From the NCBI GenBank assembly GCA_035559995.1, contig DATMAM010000004.1, positions 62,001 to 126,000 on the forward strand: a stretch of 64,000 bases of DNA. The letters are read 5' to 3'. Origin of the DNA: DATMAM01 sp035559995. GTDB lineage: Bacteria; Desulfobacterota; Binatia; UBA9968. Shown here in pieces: positions 61,088 to 64,000 of this stretch. The translations under genes were made by a program, and so were the position numbers. The notes below the pieces were generated by a model. It saw only the letters and a list, made by a program, of their open reading frames with translations, did no database searches and had not been told where the DNA came from. Position 1 is the stretch's first letter; each line of letters starts with the position of its first letter.

Positions 61088-63421
61088 GTGTCCGTCTGCG
61101 CAGAAAGCAAGGATAGAGTGGCGTGTGCCGCGCTGGCCGGGATGGTGTTGTGGTTCGGCCATGAAATGGTCCTGACCGACAAGATACCCTTCTTCCGCGA
61201 CCTCGGGCCCTATTTTTACCCTCTGCGATGGACTCTCGCGGAAAGTCTCAAGTCCGGAGACCTCCCCCTCTGGAGCCGCCATATGGCGATGGGCTTTCCG
61301 GCAATGGCCGATTTTCAGCTCGGCGTATTTTACCCGCCCCATGTGATCTACCTGCTGCCGTTTTCTGCCGCCGTCCGAGTTTGTTACCTCCTTCATTACT
61401 TCATAGCCGCGTTCGGCGCCTACTTCCTTTGCCGCCATTGGAAATACCCTCCCTACCTGGCGCTTCTCGGGGCGGTTTTTTTCTGCTTCGGAGGGACGAT
61501 TGTTTCATTAACGAATCTCCTCAATCATTTTCAGACGGCCGTCTGGCTACCTTGGGTAGTCTTGCTGTGGGAGAGATTCCTCGACTTTTCGTCCATCAGG
61601 AGGTTCACGCTTTTCACCTTGGCCCTGCTAGTTCAATTCCTTGCAGGATCACCGGAATTCTATCTGATGAGCGCGGGCCTGCTTGCGCTTGACAGCTTTG
61701 CGCGCAGGCAGGCGCGGTGTTTTCCCCTCGCACGGCTTGGCGCCCTCGCCGGGGCGAACGCGTTGGTGCTGTTGCTCGCCATGGCGCAAGTGCTGCCGAC
61801 AGCGGAGCTCTTTTACCAATCGCGTTGGGCCGAGCCGATGGCGTACGGCGAAAATCCGAGCTGGTCGCTTCATCCGCTCAGCCTGCTCAATTTGATTTAC
61901 TTGGACAAGGTCGTCCATAAAGAGACCATGCTCGGGATATCGCTTCTTTATCTCCGCGATCTGCCTCTTTTTGTCAGCCACTATGTCGGGATGGTCGCTT
62001 TTTGTGGCCTCCTGTTTTGGCTCGTTGCCAGCTCCTGGGTCGAAAAAAGCGTGCTCGTTGCGACCGTTGTTTTCTCATCGCTGCTGGCTCTCGGAGGCCA
62101 TACGCCCGTCTACCCGTTCGCCTATCGTTACCTGCCATTCTTCAGCTTTTTTCGCTTCCCGGAAAAATTTTTTTTTATCGCCAACGCAACGATTCTTTAC
62201 GCGGCGCTCAAGGGTCTTTACGCGCACTTTAGCGCCGCGCAGGATCGGCGCAGGTTAAACTCCTCCCTGCTCGTTCTCGTTGCGCCTCTGGCTCTGTATT
62301 TTTTCCTGCGTCATGACACGTCTCGGCTGAGCGAGTTCATCGCCCACCACACGCCCTTTCCCTTGTTTTCGACGGATACTCTGGAGCGCACGGCTACGAT
62401 CCTGGTTCACCTTGAGCGCCAGTTGCTCCTGGCCGGCGGTCTGCTGGGGCTCTTTTTTCTCTGCCGGCGCCTCCGCCCCGCTTTCTTCCAATGCCTACTG
62501 GTGGGAGCCGCTTTTGTTGATCTAAACAGCGCCCATCAGGCGTTTCAGTTTTTGCTTTCGCCGTCGTTCATCGAAAACGGAGGTCGAATACTGGCAGCGC
62601 CGGACGCGCCGCCAAGCCGACTTTTTTTCTACCCGGCCCACTCCTACCTCCATCCGCACATCTACGTGATCGACGGAAACCCCTCGTTCGCCAAGCTCAA
62701 CGAGGCCGTGTTTGCCAACCTGCTTCCCAATACCGGCGTGTTCTACGGTTTCGATTACCTGCAGGAGATCGACGCGCTCAGGCGCTGGCCCTATGTCGCT
62801 TTCCTCGGGGTCGCCAACAAGCTTCCGCCGGACCAGCTTTATCGGCTGCTCGGTCGCATGAACGTGAAGTACGTGAGCAGTTTTCAACCGTTGGCGAACG
62901 AGGGGATCGTTTTGCGGCGGCATTTTCCCGAATACCCTTCCTGGCTCTACGAACTCAAAGACGTCCTCCCGCGCGCCTACGTCGTATTCGATGCCGTCGC
63001 GGAAAAAAATCCGCGCGCCGTGATCGAGCGCCTGGCAAGCGCCGAGTTCGATCCTACGAAGGCAGCAATTCTCGAAAATAAGATGGACCGGCCCATCGGC
63101 GGAAAAGACTGCCGTGGTAAGGCCGCGATCGTCCGATACAAAAACGAATATGTCGCGGTCGATGCTTCACTCACCTGCCCCGGCATTTTGGTTCTGGCAG
63201 ACTCGTATTACCCCGGCTGGCGGGTCTTTACGAACGGCAGGGAAGGCCAAGTTGAAAGAGTGAACTTGTTTTTTCGCGGGGTGCTTTTGCCCCCGGGAAG
63301 TCACGCCATTGAATTTCGCTTTCGACCCGACTCCTTCGTCGTCGGCTCTGCGATTTCGATCGGGAGTTGGTGCGCCCTAGGTTTGTTCCTCATTGCGGCC
63401 TTGCGAAAACCGAAGTGTTAG
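61088..63421 (+). CDS. YfhO-type polytopic membrane protein
   Basis: About 777 residues with roughly 11-13 membrane helices and a C-terminal soluble beta domain (CPGILVLADSYYPGWRVFTNG ... LLPPGSHAIEFRF), the arrangement of the YfhO family (glycosylation of lipoteichoic acid in Firmicutes; GT-C-like). FFRDLGPYFYPLRW and MGFPAMADFQLGVFYPP are typical loop motifs. The start is uncertain: GTG 61088 or TTG 61079, just after the pilin terminator, with no ribosome site; ATG 61142 is another option. The asparagine synthetase starts 3 nt after its stop. Confidence 0.8.
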   Translation: MSVCAESKDRVACAALAGMVLWFGHEMVLTDKIPFFRDLGPYFYPLRWTLAESLKSGDLPLWSRHMAMGFPAMADFQLGVFYPPHVIYLLPFSAAVRVCYLLHYFIAAFGAYFLCRHWKYPPYLALLGAVFFCFGGTIVSLTNLLNHFQTAVWLPWVVLLWERFLDFSSIRRFTLFTLALLVQFLAGSPEFYLMSAGLLALDSFARRQARCFPLARLGALAGANALVLLLAMAQVLPTAELFYQSRWAEPMAYGENPSWSLHPLSLLNLIYLDKVVHKETMLGISLLYLRDLPLFVSHYVGMVAFCGLLFWLVASSWVEKSVLVATVVFSSLLALGGHTPVYPFAYRYLPFFSFFRFPEKFFFIANATILYAALKGLYAHFSAAQDRRRLNSSLLVLVAPLALYFFLRHDTSRLSEFIAHHTPFPLFSTDTLERTATILVHLERQLLLAGGLLGLFFLCRRLRPAFFQCLLVGAAFVDLNSAHQAFQFLLSPSFIENGGRILAAPDAPPSRLFFYPAHSYLHPHIYVIDGNPSFAKLNEAVFANLLPNTGVFYGFDYLQEIDALRRWPYVAFLGVANKLPPDQLYRLLGRMNVKYVSSFQPLANEGIVLRRHFPEYPSWLYELKDVLPRAYVVFDAVAEKNPRAVIERLASAEFDPTKAAILENKMDRPIGGKDCRGKAAIVRYKNEYVAVDASLTCPGILVLADSYYPGWRVFTNGREGQVERVNLFFRGVLLPPGSHAIEFRFRPDSFVVGSAISIGSWCALGLFLIAALRKPKC

Positions 63422-63424
63422 GCC

Positions 63425-64000
63425 ATGTGCGGCATCTATGGATTTTTGACCCGCGGCGACGTTAACCGCCGCATCCTGCGGGCAATGGGCGATGTCCTCA
63501 GCCACAGAGGTCCTGATGACGAGGGGGAGGTATTCCTCGACGAAGGCGGCATCGGGCTCGCGCTCGGCCACAGGCGGCTGAGCGTCATCGATCTGTCGCC
63601 GGCCGCCAGACAGCCGATGGCCAACGAAGACCAGACCGTTTGGATCACCTACAACGGTGAGATCTACAACTTTCAGGCTCTTCGGAGCGAGCTGGAACAG
63701 CGCGGGTACAGGTTCCGCTCCCATTCGGACACCGAGGTCATTTTGCGCCTGTACGAATCCGGCGGAATCGATTGTCTGCAAAAGCTCAACGGGATGTTTG
63801 CGTTCGCACTGTGGGATCGCAGGCAAAAAACATTATTTCTCGCGCGCGACCGTATCGGCGAAAAACCCCTCCACTTCGGTTTGATCCCCGACGGCATCGT
63901 CTTCGCGTCGGAGATCAAAGCCCTCCTCAAGCATCCGCAGATCTCGCGCGATATCGATCTCAAGTCGCTCAGCAAATACCTGACCTACGAGTACGTTCCG
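63425..64000 (+). CDS. asnB: Asparagine synthetase (glutamine-hydrolysing), cut by window edge
   Basis: First 192 codons. MCGIYGF gives the N-terminal nucleophile Cys2. SHRGPDDEG, LGHRRLSVIDLS, ITYNGEIYNF and DTEVILRLYE form the class II glutaminase domain, and FLARDRIGEKPLHF leads into the synthetase part outside the window. Next to a YfhO protein it is likely of the type found in exopolysaccharide or lipopolysaccharide loci, amidating uronic acids or other sugars; this is inferred. Confidence 0.92.
   Translation, partial: MCGIYGFLTRGDVNRRILRAMGDVLSHRGPDDEGEVFLDEGGIGLALGHRRLSVIDLSPAARQPMANEDQTVWITYNGEIYNFQALRSELEQRGYRFRSHSDTEVILRLYESGGIDCLQKLNGMFAFALWDRRQKTLFLARDRIGEKPLHFGLIPDGIVFASEIKALLKHPQISRDIDLKSLSKYLTYEYVP

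Overview
The window is high-GC chromosomal DNA from a bacterium with a Gram-negative-type envelope. This is inferred from many Sec-exported periplasmic binding proteins, type IV pilus genes, a sigma-54 promoter with a cognate activator, a lipoprotein-like phospholipase D and the start of a surface-polysaccharide-type locus. The gene mix (expanded solute-binding proteins, amidohydrolases, a CaiB-type CoA-transferase, a probable UGA-decoded selenoprotein) resembles uncultured soil/subsurface lineages such as Deltaproteobacteria-like, Binatota, Rokubacteria or Tectomicrobia groups. The sequence alone does not let me choose between them. No rRNA, CRISPR array, prophage or transposase gene is visible.

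Positions 1-28155 form a catabolic/transport region. The left part holds a cut-off zinc alcohol dehydrogenase, a DhnA-type aldolase, a class III CoA-transferase and a D-aminoacylase-type amidohydrolase. Next come a solute-binding protein (SBP), a cysteine-less racemase-fold protein, two tiny zinc-ribbon proteins, a class II aldolase, a TenA/PqqC-fold protein, an enolase-superfamily enzyme and a DUF6282-type hydrolase. From 10971 a repeating pattern appears: SBPs alternate with two paralogous ferritin-like diiron proteins and two paralogous TIM-barrel amidohydrolases. A PIN/Phd toxin-antitoxin pair lies between two of the repeats, and a short hairpin-rich element with 15-bp terminal inverted repeats lies between two others. 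The block ends with a zinc-ribbon ParB-like protein, an M29-like metalloprotein, a bicupin, a further SBP and the only complete permease and ATPase pair of this transporter type (25285-28155). One transporter may therefore serve six related SBPs.

Positions 28200-39900 are mixed: DNA polymerase I, small unknown proteins, two receiver-only proteins, a TVP38-type membrane protein and a phospholipase D-type protein. They are followed by a TlpA-like thioredoxin whose first active-site Cys codon is an in-frame TGA followed by a SECIS-like hairpin, then tRNA-Leu(CAA), a DUF3096 peptide, a further binding protein and an EamA transporter.

Positions 39913-51078 on the minus strand look like one long housekeeping operon: grpE-dnaK-dnaJ-lon-thiL-larB-archease-HD phosphohydrolase-DegT aminotransferase. 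Divergent to it are recO and ppdK.

Positions 54842-61004 are a type IV pilus locus: pilB, pilC, a membrane protein joining a PilS-like sensor directly to a PilR-like sigma-54 activator, and two pilins behind a perfectly spaced GG-N10-GC promoter. The window ends with a YfhO-type membrane protein and a truncated asparagine synthetase.
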